64,000 nucleotides of DNA from Azolla caroliniana (lineage: Eukaryota > Polypodiophyta): positions 18,228,001 through 18,292,000 of the forward strand of contig JBHGNT010000017.1 of assembly GCA_043228905.1 (NCBI GenBank), in the 5' to 3' direction. The position numbers and the translations under genes are program-made. A model generated the notes under the pieces. It was not told the DNA's origin. It did not search any database and saw only the letters and a program-made list of their open reading frames with translations. The first letter of the stretch is position 1. Each line of letters opens with the position of its first letter. Below are positions 8,870 to 21,100 of this stretch, in pieces.

Positions 8870-10486
8870 ATGGATGGCGAATATCTCATGGAGGCAATGT
8901 CAAGAAGGATGATGGAGTTTCTGAGAGAAGGGAAAAGAAGAAATGAAGCCCAACAAGCCGTCGACAAGGTAGTCGAACGAATGAGCTATTTCAACGGTGC
9001 CGAAGTCCAAAGTTTCCTAAAAGTCTACAATGCGGAGATGGATTCAAGAGGTGTGGACAAAGCTATGAGGCTAGAGTACTTTTGTCGAGTGGTGTCTCAA
9101 CCGATCTTCAAAGATGTAAAAGAGCTTCTAGAAGTTCATGATTCGTGGGCGACTTTTGAGAAGGCTCTATTGGAGGAATATGGCTATGAGAGACTGAAGG
9201 GACAAGATCGACGCAACTTCGACCAATGGGTGACATCAGCGAAGACCCACCAAGGTGCGACACAAGCATTCGTAGACTTCGAGCATCATTTTTCTCAATT
9301 GTCGGAGCGGGAACAAAGATTGGTGGGGGTCGATAAGGTCCTTATGTTCGTGAAGTCAATCGATCGAATGGAAAGGATGGCGATCGGCCTCAAACTCAAA
9401 GAAGATGATGGTGCAAATGGCCTCATCGAGGATTGGAGCAAAGTGGAAAGTGTATGCCGACTACATGATAAGGGGCAAGCGAGAATATCGACGACAACAA
9501 GACGGCCCATGAGGGACGATCGAAGAGGGACGAGATGCAACAACGCACCACCAACAAAAGAAATGAAGCTTAGAAGGGAGACAAAACCGAGGCGAATGGT
9601 GATCGAGGAAGAAGAGACCTCCCAACAAATGCGGGTTAATGAAGTGGCCGATTCAAAGGCTCTGGTTCGGTATGACGGTACCGAGAGAGAAGGTGTGAAA
9701 CAAGTCACCTTCTTGTCTTACAAAGAAACGACGGAGAAGGAGGAGGCCGATGACTCGAGGACGGCGAACGCCACTTCGAGGGAGGATAAATGTTTCAGAA
9801 CACGCATTGTGTACGAAACATCGGGTGATGACGGCGCAAGCATGAGAAAAGCTTGCATGATCGAGGGAGAAAAAGTGTTTGAGTCTGAAGAGATTGAGGA
9901 GGTAGCCATGACAAACGACATCGAGTCGGAGGTGGCTATGGATGAGTCGACGACGAATAGCCATGTCGACACTTTCTTCATGCTTGTTCCAGAGACTTCG
10001 GCGGTTGCGCCCATGTGCCAACGTGAGACCGGAGAGACGGAAGGTGGTGACGGGAAGACGAAGGTCCAACACAAGGAGGAAGAAGATCGAGGAAGAAAGG
10101 ATATCCCCACACCTATTCTAGAGACTTAGGCGGTTGTGCATGTGCGCCAACGTGAGACCGGAGAGACAGAATGTGTGGACAAAAAAGAGGACGACCGGAA
10201 GGGCGATGAAGAAGACAAGGTAAATGTGCATGAGCGAAGGGATTCCTTCACACCGGTTCCGGAGACTTCGGCAGTCGAGACCGTGTGTCGGCATAAGACC
10301 GAAGATAAAGGAGGTGGCGAAGAGGAGACAATATGGCTCGCGGCGAGCATACATGGAGGGAAGGATATGGCCGACGTGGAGGCCAAGGATGAAGCTGCGG
10401 TTGAGTTCGATGGAGAGGTTGCATGCGGGAAGGAAGGAAGAGTCGAGAACCGGTTGAACCGGAAGACGATCCGGCCGGGATTCTGA
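8870..10486 (+). pseudogene. Gag-like protein of the gag-only element, one internal TAG
   Basis: An open frame of 419 codons (8870-10129) begins 44 bp after the LTR with MDGEYLMEAM. The middle part has a retrotransposon Gag-like helical pattern: YFNGAEVQSFLKVYNAEM, LLEVHDSWATFEKALLEEY, FDQWVTSAK, FVDFEHHFSQL. It ends at TAG in the phrase ILET-stop-AVV; parallel repeats read PETSAV, so the stop probably replaced a Ser (TCG to TAG). The same frame then continues to 10486. The C-terminal half is charged and repeats PETSAV....RETGETE about three times. No zinc knuckle or catalytic domain was seen. Four antisense frames of 130-193 codons over 9653-10699 are shadows. Confidence 0.75.
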
Positions 10487-11056
10487 CCCGAACGAAGGAA
10501 GATCCACATGGGAGCCGATCGACCGGGGCCAACCCAGCCGAAACCTGATTCGGCGAAAATCGATCGGACGATTCCGATCCAAAAGGAGGCCGACCCAGCC
10601 AGAATCAATCGATCGAGCCCGACTCGGGGAAATGTGAATGCAGACGAAGGCCAACCAAGCCAAGAAGCGATCGGTGGAGACCGATCCGGACAAGGGCAAA
10701 CCCGGCCTAATCGGAGATCGACATGAACGATCTACAATACCCAGTTGAAGACGGTGAGCGTGAGGAGTGGCCAGGAGTCCAATCGAAGGACACGCGCGGT
10801 GGACGAAGGAAGAGCAGTCGTATCGACGACATCATTCGGTAGATCTACTACAACCGATCGGGGAAGAAGGTGTGAGCGTCGGATATGGTGGATCGGGTGG
10901 CTACGGTGGTTCGGTTGGAAAGATTGCGCATACTCGAAGTGGAAGACGAAGTCGACGAGCGTGTAGAGGAACTCGGTTGATCACCGTTGCCAAAGATCTC
11001 ACCTCTTCACCTTTCTCGGCACATACCGGAGGATGTGCGGGTTTGGTGGGGGTGGA
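10487..11056. other. Non-coding 3' part of the gag-only element
   Basis: GC-richer sequence with many CGATCG/CCGATC words, no domain, ending in the purine tract before the 3' LTR. Short open frames at 10508 and 10745 have no recognisable content. Confidence 0.6.
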
Positions 11057-11721
11057 TGTCGTGACGATTTTCGGCTACGGTGTGAAACCGAGTGAGACGA
11101 ATAAACCAAGGATGTGCAACATTGCACATGCACTTAGCAAATAAACCTAGCCTAATGGCACTTGAGTTCATACAGAGGGGTGCAAGCAAGGATTGAACCT
11201 TGCACCTCTAAGATACAAAATAATTGCCTGCTAAGATATAAGATAATTGCCTTACCACTAGGACAACTATCATATAGTGTAGATTTTATGTATTTCCTTT
11301 TCATATACAAATTATAGACGAAACAACCATAGAAAACCATGTGCACAAAACCATGGTTTTAAACCCATGGTTTGTGCATGACATAAGCAAAACCGTGTGC
11401 ACAAAACCATGGTTTTAGCCCATGGTTATGTGCATGTCACGAGCATGGAAAGACCTATAAAAGCCTCTAATTGGGCTTGTGTAAGGGGGGCTCAATATGT
11501 GATATCACCAACACCATTATCATCAATATAATTATATTTGTCTTTATCTTCTTCATTATTTTCTACTTCTCAAGTGTACAAGCTTTCTTCTTCTCAAGTG
11601 AACAAATTCCGTCTAATCTTACATTGATCGTCATCTCTTCGATAATTCCACGAACATCCTCCCCAGTCCAAGACCCTGGTGGTCGCTCGAGTAGCACACG
11701 CACGCGCGAATCTTCGCGACA
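11057..11721 (+). repeat. 3' LTR of the gag-only element
   Basis: 665 bp with the same ends as the 5' LTR. The length difference is a 23-bp duplicated segment (CTAAGATA.AA.ATAATTGCCT) inside the tRNA-like module. It is followed by GCGT, the target duplication. Confidence 0.92.
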
Positions 11722-11725
11722 GCGT

Positions 11726-14700
11726 AAGTATAGATGATGATGAGATGGTGCAAATATGCCTCAGCGGCCTCACACCACGGTTCGGCACGATGCGAACCGC
11801 CGTTCTAGCACGGGAGAAATCTCCCTCCTTCTTCGAGCTCCAATCAATGCTATTGGTCAAAGAAAACCATGTGCGTACAAGGAGCAATGAGTCGGAAGGC
11901 CACATGCTCTACACGCACTCTAATGGAGGAAGAGGACGCGGACGAACAAGAGGCCGATTCGGCCAAGGACAAGGCGGACGAGGTCCGACCTACGACAACA
12001 ACTCCCAATTTCGGCCGCAAAATGGAGGCCAACGAGGAACCTTCGCAAGAAGGGGGAGCTTCCACTCCGGCCCGAGCCGTCAAAACGCAACCGAATGCGG
12101 ATATTGCGGAAAGCTCGGCCACCACGAAGAAGAGTGCCGAAAGAAGATGCGTGAATCGGCTTCCACAAGCCTACAATTCACGAATTACGCACACAACTCC
12201 GACTACGAAGATCGTGGCAGAATGTATGCACACAACTCCGACCGTGGCGAAATGTACGGGCACAACTCCGACTGCGAAGATCGTGGCGGATTGTAGTCGC
12301 ACAACTCCGACCATGTTGGAATGTTCATGATGAAACATAGAGCAAACTCTATGTCGGACGCTACCCCAACTAGTGCCTCCAATCCGGAAGACGTATGGTT
12401 CGTCGATTCCGGTGCCTCAAACCATATGACATCGCATCAAGAATGGTTCTAAGAACTCCAAGAGCCGGACCGACCCGACTATGTCGAAACCGGAGACGAC
12501 ACTACACACCCGATTCGGCACATTGGCAATGTTCCATTCGGAAAAGAAGGTAAGCAAAATTACATAAAAAATGTCTTGCATGTACCGACCATTACGAAGA
12601 ATTTGGTCTCCGTTGGCCAAATTGTAGAGCAAGGGATGCAAGTTCGATTTAATCAAGGCGGTTGCTTCATCGAAAAAGAGGGCCGACTCATTGCACACGG
12701 ACGAAGAGAGGGCCGGATATTCATTCTCGATTCACGCGAGATGAAATCCGCCATGTTCGCGAAAAACACAAAAGCTGACTCTGACATAGAGCTATGGCAC
12801 AAGCGAATCGACCACATCAATCTCAACAAACTCAAAGCAATGAAATCGAAAGGAGTCGTCATCAGACTCCCGACATTCAAAGAGAAGGAGATTGAAGGTG
12901 TATGCGAACCGTGCCAATTCGGCAAGCAACACCGGCACCCATTTCCGAAGGAGCGGAACGTGAGCAAAGGTGTACTCGACGTAATTCATTCCAATGTATG
13001 GGGTCCCGCTCAAACGGTGACATTTGGCAGATGCCAATATTACGTGCTCTTCATCGACGACTTTTCTAGGCACACTTGGATCTATCCGATGCGGCAAAAG
13101 AGCAAAGTGTTCGGACACTTCCAAACATTCAAGAATGAAGTTGAGAAAGCCACGAGCCGACATGTACATTGTCTTCGATTGGATGGCGGCAAGGAGTACT
13201 TCTCGGACGATTTCACGGCGTATCTCCAAAAGGAAGGAATTCAGCGAGAATTCACTTGCTGACACACTCCACAACAAAACGGGGTAGCCGAGCGCAAAAA
13301 TCGGCACATCCTCAAAGTAGCGTGGGCAATGATGAATGAGAAGCATATGCCCAAGTCTTATTGGGCCGAAGCTGCAAATACGGTCGTCTACCTAATGAAC
13401 CGGTGCACAACATCCGGCATGCACGAGGTCACTCCGCACGAAAGATTCTTTGGAAAGAAGCCGAACCTATCACATGTTCGGATATTCGACTCCATTGCAT
13501 ACGTGCACATCCCCGACGAGAAGCGTCAAAAGCTCGACCCGAAGTCGGAGAAATGTATCCTCGTAGGATACTCACTAGAGCAAAAGGGGTACAAGTGCTA
13601 CAACCCCTCAACTCGAAAATCTCGAGTAAGTCGAGACGTCGTCTTTGACGAGTCCGCATCCTAGTACGCACCAGAGACAACTTCGACTCCGACCCCGCTC
13701 GACCCGAAATCCACCGAACAAGAGATAGAGGATGAAGATCGCCTTACGCGCATGTTCGAAGAAAGTCCGATCACGACCCGACTGAGCGGACCAGAAGAGC
13801 CTTTGAGCGATCAACGCACATCACGGCCTAGCCCGATGATGGACAAAGGCAAGGCGAAAATGGCGGAATACGCAGACGATTGCGTCGATGACGATGAGTC
13901 GACTCACTCACTCGACAGTGAGTTCGGCGGTTTCGAGGTACCAATCGAAGCCAAGAAAGCCCTCATCTCTACAAATGAAAAGCTCCGTCGATCCACTCGT
14001 GAAAAGAACCTTGTAAGCCGATTCGGCTACAACGATTATATGGCATACCATTACGCCTTTATGATGAAGGTTGCGACAATATGGGAGCCGGAAACCTTTT
14101 CGGAAGCCGCGAAGGACGCGCGATGGATTGAAGCCATGAATGAGAAGATGCAGGCACTACGCAAGAACGAGACATGGGATCTCGTTCCCACCTCACCACA
14201 CAAAAAGGCGATTGGATGCAAATGGATTTACAAAGTGAAGTACAACGTTGATGGTTCCGTCAACCGCTACAAAGCGCGACTTGTAGCGAAAGGCTACACA
14301 CAAACGCATGACGTTGACTACGAAGAGACCTTTGCCCCGGTGGCATGACGATGGTACGGACCGTAATTGCGATTGCCGCGGCGAAAGGGTGGCACCTCCA
14401 TCAAATGGATGTCAAGAACGCCTTTCTACAAGGCGAATTAGAAGAGGAGGTGTACATGATCCAACCACCCGGCTTCAACTCGAGCACCCATCCGAAAGCG
14501 GTTTGCCGACTCAAGAAGCCACTCTACGGCCTCAAGCAAGCACCGCGTGCTTGGCATTCGAAGATAACGTAATATCTTCATCAAATCGGCTTCCATATGT
14601 CAAAATCGGACAACTCCCTCTACATACGAAGCGATTCCGCAAGTCCGATCGTCATCATTTTATATGTGGATGACCTAGCCATTGGAGGAGAGCATCTCGT

Positions 14701-15649
14701 CGAAATCAATAAAGTCAAATCCCTCCTTTCCGACAAGTTCGAGATGACGGACATGAAGGAGCTCCACTATTTCCTCAGCATCGAGGTAATTCGGACTCCG
14801 TCTAGAATCATGATCTCTCAACGACACTACATCCTCAACTTGTTATACAAGTTCAAGATGGCTGAGTGCAAATCCACGGCAACCCCTCTCGATCGCAATC
14901 TCAAACTAGATGCGAACTCCGGCACCAAAGCGTGTGAGCCGACTCAGTATCGGCAACTCATCGGGAGTCTCATCTACCTCACGATCACTCGACCCAATCT
15001 CAGTTATCCGGTTGGTCTCCTTAGCCAATTCATGCAAACACCGCGTGATACTCACTTGGATTGCGCTAAGCGAGTTCTAGGATACGTGAGCGGCACAATG
15101 GATTGCGGCATCCTCTACAAGACCGCGATGCCAATACGAGTCGAGGGGTACATAGATGCCGATTGGGCCGGCTACAAAGCCGATAGAAGATCAACCTCCA
15201 GATTTGTTTTCTCCCTCGGCAGCGGAGCAATATCCTGGAGTAGCAAGAAGCAGCCTATCGTCGCTCTTTCGAGTACAGAGGCGGATTACAGGGGCGCAGC
15301 CGTAGCTGCGTGTGAAGCCGTATGGCTCAAGAGGATTTTGAAGGATCTGGGCATACCCAGCAAGGATCCGACTTCCCTTTACTGCGACAACATGAGCAAT
15401 ATCTATCTAGCTCGGAACCCAGTGTACCACGCGTGGACAAAGCACATCGAAATGCACTATCATTTCATCCGAGAGCGCATTCTAGCTGGCGATGTCGACC
15501 TACAACACATTACCACAAATCTTCAAACGGCCGACATCTTCACTAAGGCCTTAGGAGCCGACAAGCTATGGCAATTCATGACCGATCTCGGATTGACGAT
15601 CCCTGACCTGCCAAGCTTGAGGGGGAGTACTGAAGACACTACGCAATAA
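11726..15649 (+). pseudogene. Copia #1 polyprotein: Gag C-terminus, protease, integrase, RT, RNase H
   Basis: One frame from 11726, broken by stops at 12294 (TAG), 12450 (TAA), 13260 (TGA) and 13662 (TAG), shifted near 14340-14348, then broken at 14570 (TAA). Domains in order: RGRGRTRGRFG and a CCHC knuckle CGYCGKLGHHEEEC; protease WFVDSGASNHM; integrase zinc site LWHKRIDHIN....CEPCQFGK, then VLFIDDFSRHTWIYPM and [66 protein letters not shown]; RNase H YIDADWAG, ALSSTEADYRG, LYCDNMSNIYLA, HITTNLQTADIFTKALG. Several stops fit C-to-T change (CGA/CAA/CAG). RT active-site residues are still present, but the protein cannot be made in one piece. Confidence 0.92.
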
Positions 15650-15920
15650 CGCATAGATTCTGCAACCACACAACGAAGCAGCAAAGAGCCGATCTACCGC
15701 GCTAAGCCGTGAAGAAAGACGCAAGCTGAAGCACAGACTTCGCAACTACGCACACAAGCCGAAGCACAAAGTTAGTAACTATGCACAATGCAAGTTGGAG
15801 CACGGATTGCGCAACTCCGCATAAAGTGAGTCGATGCGAGTCGACGCGGACTCCGGAACGCGAGTTGAAGCGGATTTCGGATACCGTCTGAAACCGACCC
15901 GACTTGAGCTTCAAGGGGCG
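15650..15920 (+). other. Copia #1 3' untranslated spacer and polypurine tract
   Basis: Contains repeats of GCA(A/C)AACT.CGCA and GAGTCGA.GCGGA type. It ends in TCAAGGGGCG immediately before the LTR, the likely polypurine tract (weakly purine-rich). Confidence 0.6.
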
Positions 15921-16307
15921 TGTTGAGAATCAAGCTCAACTTGGTCTAGTGTGTGAACTCACCTTGAGAGTGAAGAGACACTCCAACGGTCAAGAGTCAC
16001 CATTATGTCACCACTTTGTATTCTAGCATTTAGTATGAGTCATAGAATCATATTCTATGACACATAACTTATGAGCTTTCACATTCCCCATGCTCCATGA
16101 GTCTTGTAGTTAATGAAGAGAGAGGGTGACTACATAAAGCACCCTCCTCCCACCTTGTATAATGTTGAGTCTTTCTCCTTTGTCAATATACTTTTACCTT
16201 GCGTATTCTCTGTGTTTCACTCTCTCTCTCTCTCTCTCTCTCTCTTACACACACACATAACTCACATCTCTTCCGCTTCACAAGAATCCATCTCTTGATT
16301 CTTTACA
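15921..16307 (+). repeat. 3' LTR of Copia #1
   Basis: 387 bp with the same ends as the 5' LTR. It is longer through extra CT units near 16220-16245 and one CA unit. One substitution (CCACGAG versus CCATGAG) was noted. Confidence 0.93.
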
Positions 16308-17496
16308 AGATCGGTAAAACCTTCCATCACAGGTTTTTCGACACCATACCTTAGCCACACCTCCGAGGTGCCTTTCAAGTACCTGAGTATCCACTTCACC
16401 ACTGCCAAGTGTTCTCTCCTTGGATTACTCATATATCGGCTTACTGCTCCCACAACAAATGTTATGTATGGTCTCGTACAGACCACAACATACATAAGAC
16501 TGCCGACAGCCGAGGTATATGGTACCTTCCTTATCTCGACCTTCTCCTTCTCCCCTCTCGAGCAATGCTTCGCATTTAACATGCGATTTGTCGGCAACAC
16601 TGAGCCGACCGGCTTTGTGTCCAACATGTTGAATCTCTTTAGATCTTCGTCACATACTTCTACTGTGAAAACCATAGCACCTTTTGAGCTCTATCTTGAA
16701 CTATGTGCATTCCCAAGATCTGTTTAGCCGGTCCAAGGTCTTTCATGGCAAACGATTTGCCGAGGGCTTTCTTCAAGCTTCCAATCTTCCTTGTATCTTG
16801 ACCGAATATCAACACGTCATCAACATATAACAAGAGAATCAAGAATTCTCTCTCTTCATACCTTTTTATGAACACATTGTGGTCGGCCTAATCTGGAACC
16901 GATGTTCCATCATGAAGGACTCGAACTTCTTGTACCATTGGCATGGAGCTTGTTTCAGTCTGTACAAGCTTTTCCTCAGTCAACACACCATATTCTCTTT
17001 CCCTTTCTCCTCAAAGCCTTCGAGTTTCTACATGTAGATTTCTTCTTCTAGCTCACCGTGCAGAAATGCGGTTTTGACATCCAACTGTTCGATCTCTAGG
17101 TCCATGTTGGCCGCTATGCTCAAAATAGTTCGGATGGATGTCATCTTCACGAATGGTGCAAATATTTCATCAAAGTCGACGCCCTTCTTCTGTTGGAAAC
17201 AATTCACCACTATGCGGGCTTTATACCTGGGCTCACTGTTGATTTCTCCAATCCTCACCTTGTAGACCCACTTATTCCTGAGTCCTCTCTTACCTTTCAG
17301 CAACTCTACTAGGTCATAGGTGTAGTTCTCATGCAAGGATTCCATCTCATCTTGCATCGCGCTCAGCCATTTTTCTCTGTGCTCGTCGACAATGGCTTCT
17401 TCATAGCACTCTGGTTCACCTTCATCAGTCAAGAGGATGTATTGACTGGCATATGTTGTCGGTGGTTTCCTTTCTCTGAGTGGGTATCTTCTTCCA
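16308..17496 (-). pseudogene. Copia #0: RT and start of RNase H
   Basis: Minus-strand Copia pol, read from 17496 down: EKWLSAMQDEMESL, NKWVYKVRIG, FAPFVKMTSIRTILSIAA, LDVKTAFLHGELEEEIYM, then LILLLYVDDVLIFG, MKDLGPAKQILGM, VGSLMYVVVCTRPYI, ILRYLKGTSEVWLRYG and EGFTDL at the break next to Copia #1. Stops and frameshifts separate at least three open pieces. The family is the same as Copia #2, whose insertion at 17497 splits it further. Confidence 0.88.
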
Positions 17497-18146
17497 TGAT
17501 AGGAATACGGTTTCCTAAGCTATGCTCGGCCACAACCGAGACGTCGGATCAATCACAAAAAAACAGGGATGTGGTGAGATGTATCTACACACGAAACAGT
17601 AAAGAAGAGAGTGCATTGGATGTTAACGTGGAAAACCCAAATCTGGGAAAAACCACGGCAGCCCTTAGACTACAAAATATCACTATATCAAGATTACAAC
17701 AATGGGGCATAGAGGGAACGACCTCTTCCTCTCTCTCTCTCTCCCTCGCTTTGCCACCAGGCGGTTACAACAAAGGCAACAACCTCTTCCTCTCTCTCTC
17801 TCTCTTCTCTGTACACAGTTGCGCTCTGAATTATTGCCACAACGATAATAGCACAACCAACTCTACATCATGACTATTAAGTTTGCCCTAGGTCATATTT
17901 ATATTAATATGGCTTTCGGGCTATTTACAAATATAGCCCCGGTGGGCTCTCTGGAACATATTTACATATATGTCCCTTCCATCCGATGAGAGGTTCTCAC
18001 CGGCCCTGCAACATCCGGTTCTCACCGGGTCTTCCTTATTGGGTACTCGTCATCCGGTTCTCACCGGGTCTTCCTTGTCGGGTACTCGTCATCCTCATCA
18101 ACACGGTTCTTCTCACTTCCCATCCAGAGGGACCTGTTTCCTAACA
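17497..18146 (-). repeat. 3' LTR of Copia #2
   Basis: Read on plus: TGATAGGAATACGG...CCTGTTTCCTAACA, 650 bp. It contains CT-rich runs (about 17724-17742 and 17790-17808) and a repeated CCGGTTCTCACCGGGTCTTCCTT segment (two adjacent copies) that is replaced by different sequence in the other LTR. Confidence 0.93.
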
Positions 18147-18156
18147 AACTCCCCCT

Positions 18157-21100
18157 TCACTCCGGCATGGGATGTCTTACTAGTCTGATCCACTTCCGAC
18201 ATGCATCCAGCTTGTCAGTTATTAGAACTTTGGTCAGCATATTTGACCTGTTCTCGGCCGTGTGGATCTTTGTCAATGCGAACTCTCGATCTTCTACTCG
18301 CTCCCGGATCCAGTGATACCTATGATGGATGTGCTTCATCCTGGAATGGTACGTTGCGTTCTTAGCAAGGTGGATGGCACTTTGACTGTCGCAATAGAGC
18401 CGGTATTCATCTTGCCGGATACCGAGCTCTCCGATGAAGTCCTTCATCCATAATATTTCCTTGCCGGCTTCAACAGCCGCCATATACTCCGCCTCCGTGG
18501 TTGAAAACGCAACCGTCTTCTGCAGCCTCGACTGCCACGAAACAGCACCCCTACATATGTCATTACATACCCGGATGTAGACCGGTTGGTATCCACAACA
18601 GCCGACATATCCGAATCGGGGAAACCGTCAAGTTGGGGTTTACCGGAGCCGAATCGGAGACACATATTTGAAGTGCCCTTCAAGTATCGGAGTATCCATT
18701 TGACCGCGTTCCAGTGCTCCTTGCCGGGATTGCTCATAAACCGGTTCACCACTCCGACTACGTATCCGATATCCGGTCAAGTACACACCATTGCATACAT
18801 TAAGCTCCCGACGGAAAAGGCATATGGAACCTTCATCATATCCGCCTTCTCTGCTTTCGTCTTCGGGCTTTGCTTACTAGATAATCTGCAGTTTGCCGGA
18901 AGTGTCGATCCAACCGGTTTCGCATCTGACATGTTGAACCCTTGAAGCACCTTTGTCATGTACTTCTATTGTGACAACCACAATTGCTTCTTTGGCCGGT
19001 CCCGGATGATATACATCCCCAGCATCTGTCTTGCCGGACCCAAGTCTTTCATTGAGAAGGTCTGGTTCAGGGCCTTCGTCAGCATCTGTATCTTGACTTG
19101 GTCTCGTCCGACGATCAACATGTCGTCCACATACAAAAGGAGTATCAGGAAGTCTCCACCTTCGAACTTCTTCACAAATATGCAGTGATCGGCCTATGTC
19201 TTGTGGTACCCTTGATCGGTCATGAAGGAGTCGAACTTCTGGTACCATTGTCGGGGAGCCTGCTTCAACCCGTAGAGGTTCTTTTTTAACCGGCAAACCA
19301 GGTGCTCCTTCCCTTTCTTCACAAATCCCTCCGATTGTTGCAAGTAGATCTCCTCTTCGAGGTCGCCGTGGAGGAACGTCGTCTTCACGTCTAATTGCTC
19401 TACCTCGAGGTCCATGCTTGCCGCTATGCTCAGCACCGTCCGGATGGAAGTCATCTTTACTACCGGGGCAAATATCTCGTCGAAGTCCATGCCCTTCTTC
19501 TCCTGGAACCCCTTCACCACGATCCTGGCTTTGTACCTTGGAGGGTTGTCAGCATCTCCCGGTTTCAACTTGTACACCCACTTGTTTCGGAGTGCCCTCT
19601 TTCCTTTCGGCAACTCCACCAATTCATACGTGTGGTTCTCATGCAAGGAACCCATCTCGTCCTGCATGGCACTCTACCACTTTCGGCTATTGGTGTCATC
19701 CTTCGCTTCTTCGAAGCTTTCCGGCTCCCCCTCATCGGTCAGCAGCACATGCTCTGCATCTGGAAATCTCTGGGGGACCCTTCTCTCTTTGAGAGTATAT
19801 CTCCGTCTTTGGCTTTCGGCAACCAGCTCCTCTATTTGTTCTTCATCCGAATCCGATTCGGGGTCTTGGCCGGTTCCTGTTTCAGCTTCCTCTACTTCTT
19901 CTTCTGTCGGTTCAGTATCCTCACAGTAACTGGCTGGTTCCTCAAGTGTCAACCGGCTCTTAGCTGGGTGGGTCCAAATCTCATCAGAGTTCATTATCTT
20001 CTTCTCCGACTCCCAGTCGGCAAGAGTCTTGTCCTCCATGAAGATAATATCTCGACTCCGGAAAACCTTCTTGTCAACCGGATCCCACACTCTGTAGCCG
20101 AACTCATCATCGCCATATCCGAGGAATATGCATGACCGGGTCTTTGGATCCAACTTTCCTCTCTGGTCCTTAGCAACATGTACGTACGCTAGACACCCGA
20201 ACACCTTCAAATGCCGGTAGGACACTTCCTTACCGGTCCACACCTTTTGCGGGTGTCTACATCCAAGGGCACTGAGGGTGATCTGTTTATCACATACGTC
20301 GCTGTCGACAGTGCCTCAGCCCAAAATTTCTTGGGTAGTTTAGCATGTGCTAGCATACTCCAGAACCTCTCCATTATGGTCTGGTTCATCCTCTCGGCTA
20401 GTCCGTTTAGTTCTGGGCGTCTTCAAGCAGCAGTACTCCTCGAACTGCCCCAGGTATTCTCCTCTGTTATCTGCTCGAACCGCCTTCAACTTCCGTCTGG
20501 TTTCTCTTTCCACTTTTGCGTGGAGTTCCTTGAAGACGGATAACACCTGATCCTTCGTCTTCAACGGTGTGGCCCATAGCCTCCTGCTGTGGTCATCTAT
20601 GAACGACACGAAGTACAGCGCTCCGGCATGGGACTTCATGTCCACTTGACACACTTCTATATGCACCAACTCCAATGGTGCATTACGTCTCATCGATGGC
20701 CTTGATCGGAAGGAGGTCCGGTTTTGTTTATCGACCAGACAATCAGTGCACTTCTCCAAGTGCACGTTCTTCATCGGAATGAGGTTGTCATCGGCAAGGC
20801 TCTTCATCCCCTTCTCGCTCATGTGACAAAGCCTCTTGTGCCACAGCTCACCGGCAGTGTCAGATGCCACGTTCACTTCCTCCGGACATAACCGGGCATT
20901 CATCAGGTACAAAGTGTTGACTTTCCAGGCCCGAGCCACTATCAAGCTCCCTTTGTTGAACTTCATGACACCGTTCCGGATGCTACTCATGTAGCCTTCA
21001 TCATCCAGTCGATCGGCTGATATCAGGTTCAGTCGAACCTCCGAAACGTGTCGAACATCTTTTAGCAACATCTTGCATCCGGTTGGTGTTGTCAACCACA

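Larger units (their letters stand above)
8184..11721 (+). mobile_element. Gag-only (TR-GAG-like) LTR retrotransposon nested in Copia #1
   Basis: 3538 bp, bounded by LTRs 8184-8825 and 11057-11721 and by the 4-bp target duplication GCGT (8180-8183 and 11722-11725). The internal region is only 2.2 kb and encodes a Gag-like protein but no protease, RT, RNase H or integrase. It therefore fits non-autonomous terminal-repeat gag elements described in plants. A possible PBS starts at TGGTGAACCCGAC (8830) and a purine tract GGTGGGGGTGGA (11045-11056) precedes the 3' LTR. LTR ends TGTCG/CGACA match those of the solo LTR at 555-1614. Confidence 0.87.
7222..16307 (+). mobile_element. Copia LTR retrotransposon #1, complete but defective
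   Basis: Two LTRs (7222-7602 and 15921-16307) bound an internal region with gag, protease, integrase, reverse transcriptase and RNase H in Copia order. Flanking target sequence is GGATC (7217-7221) / AGATC (16308-16312), one transition apart. By eye the LTRs differ by one C/T substitution plus CT- and CA-microsatellite length, so the insertion is young. Despite that, the single polyprotein frame carries five in-frame stops and one frameshift, and a gag-only element (8184-11721) interrupts gag. It was probably mobilised in trans. It is inserted in minus-strand Copia #0. Confidence 0.92.

Noticed and set aside
9295-10699. Several antisense open frames of 130-193 codons
   Set aside because: Shadows of the biased codon use in the gag frame; no homology seen.
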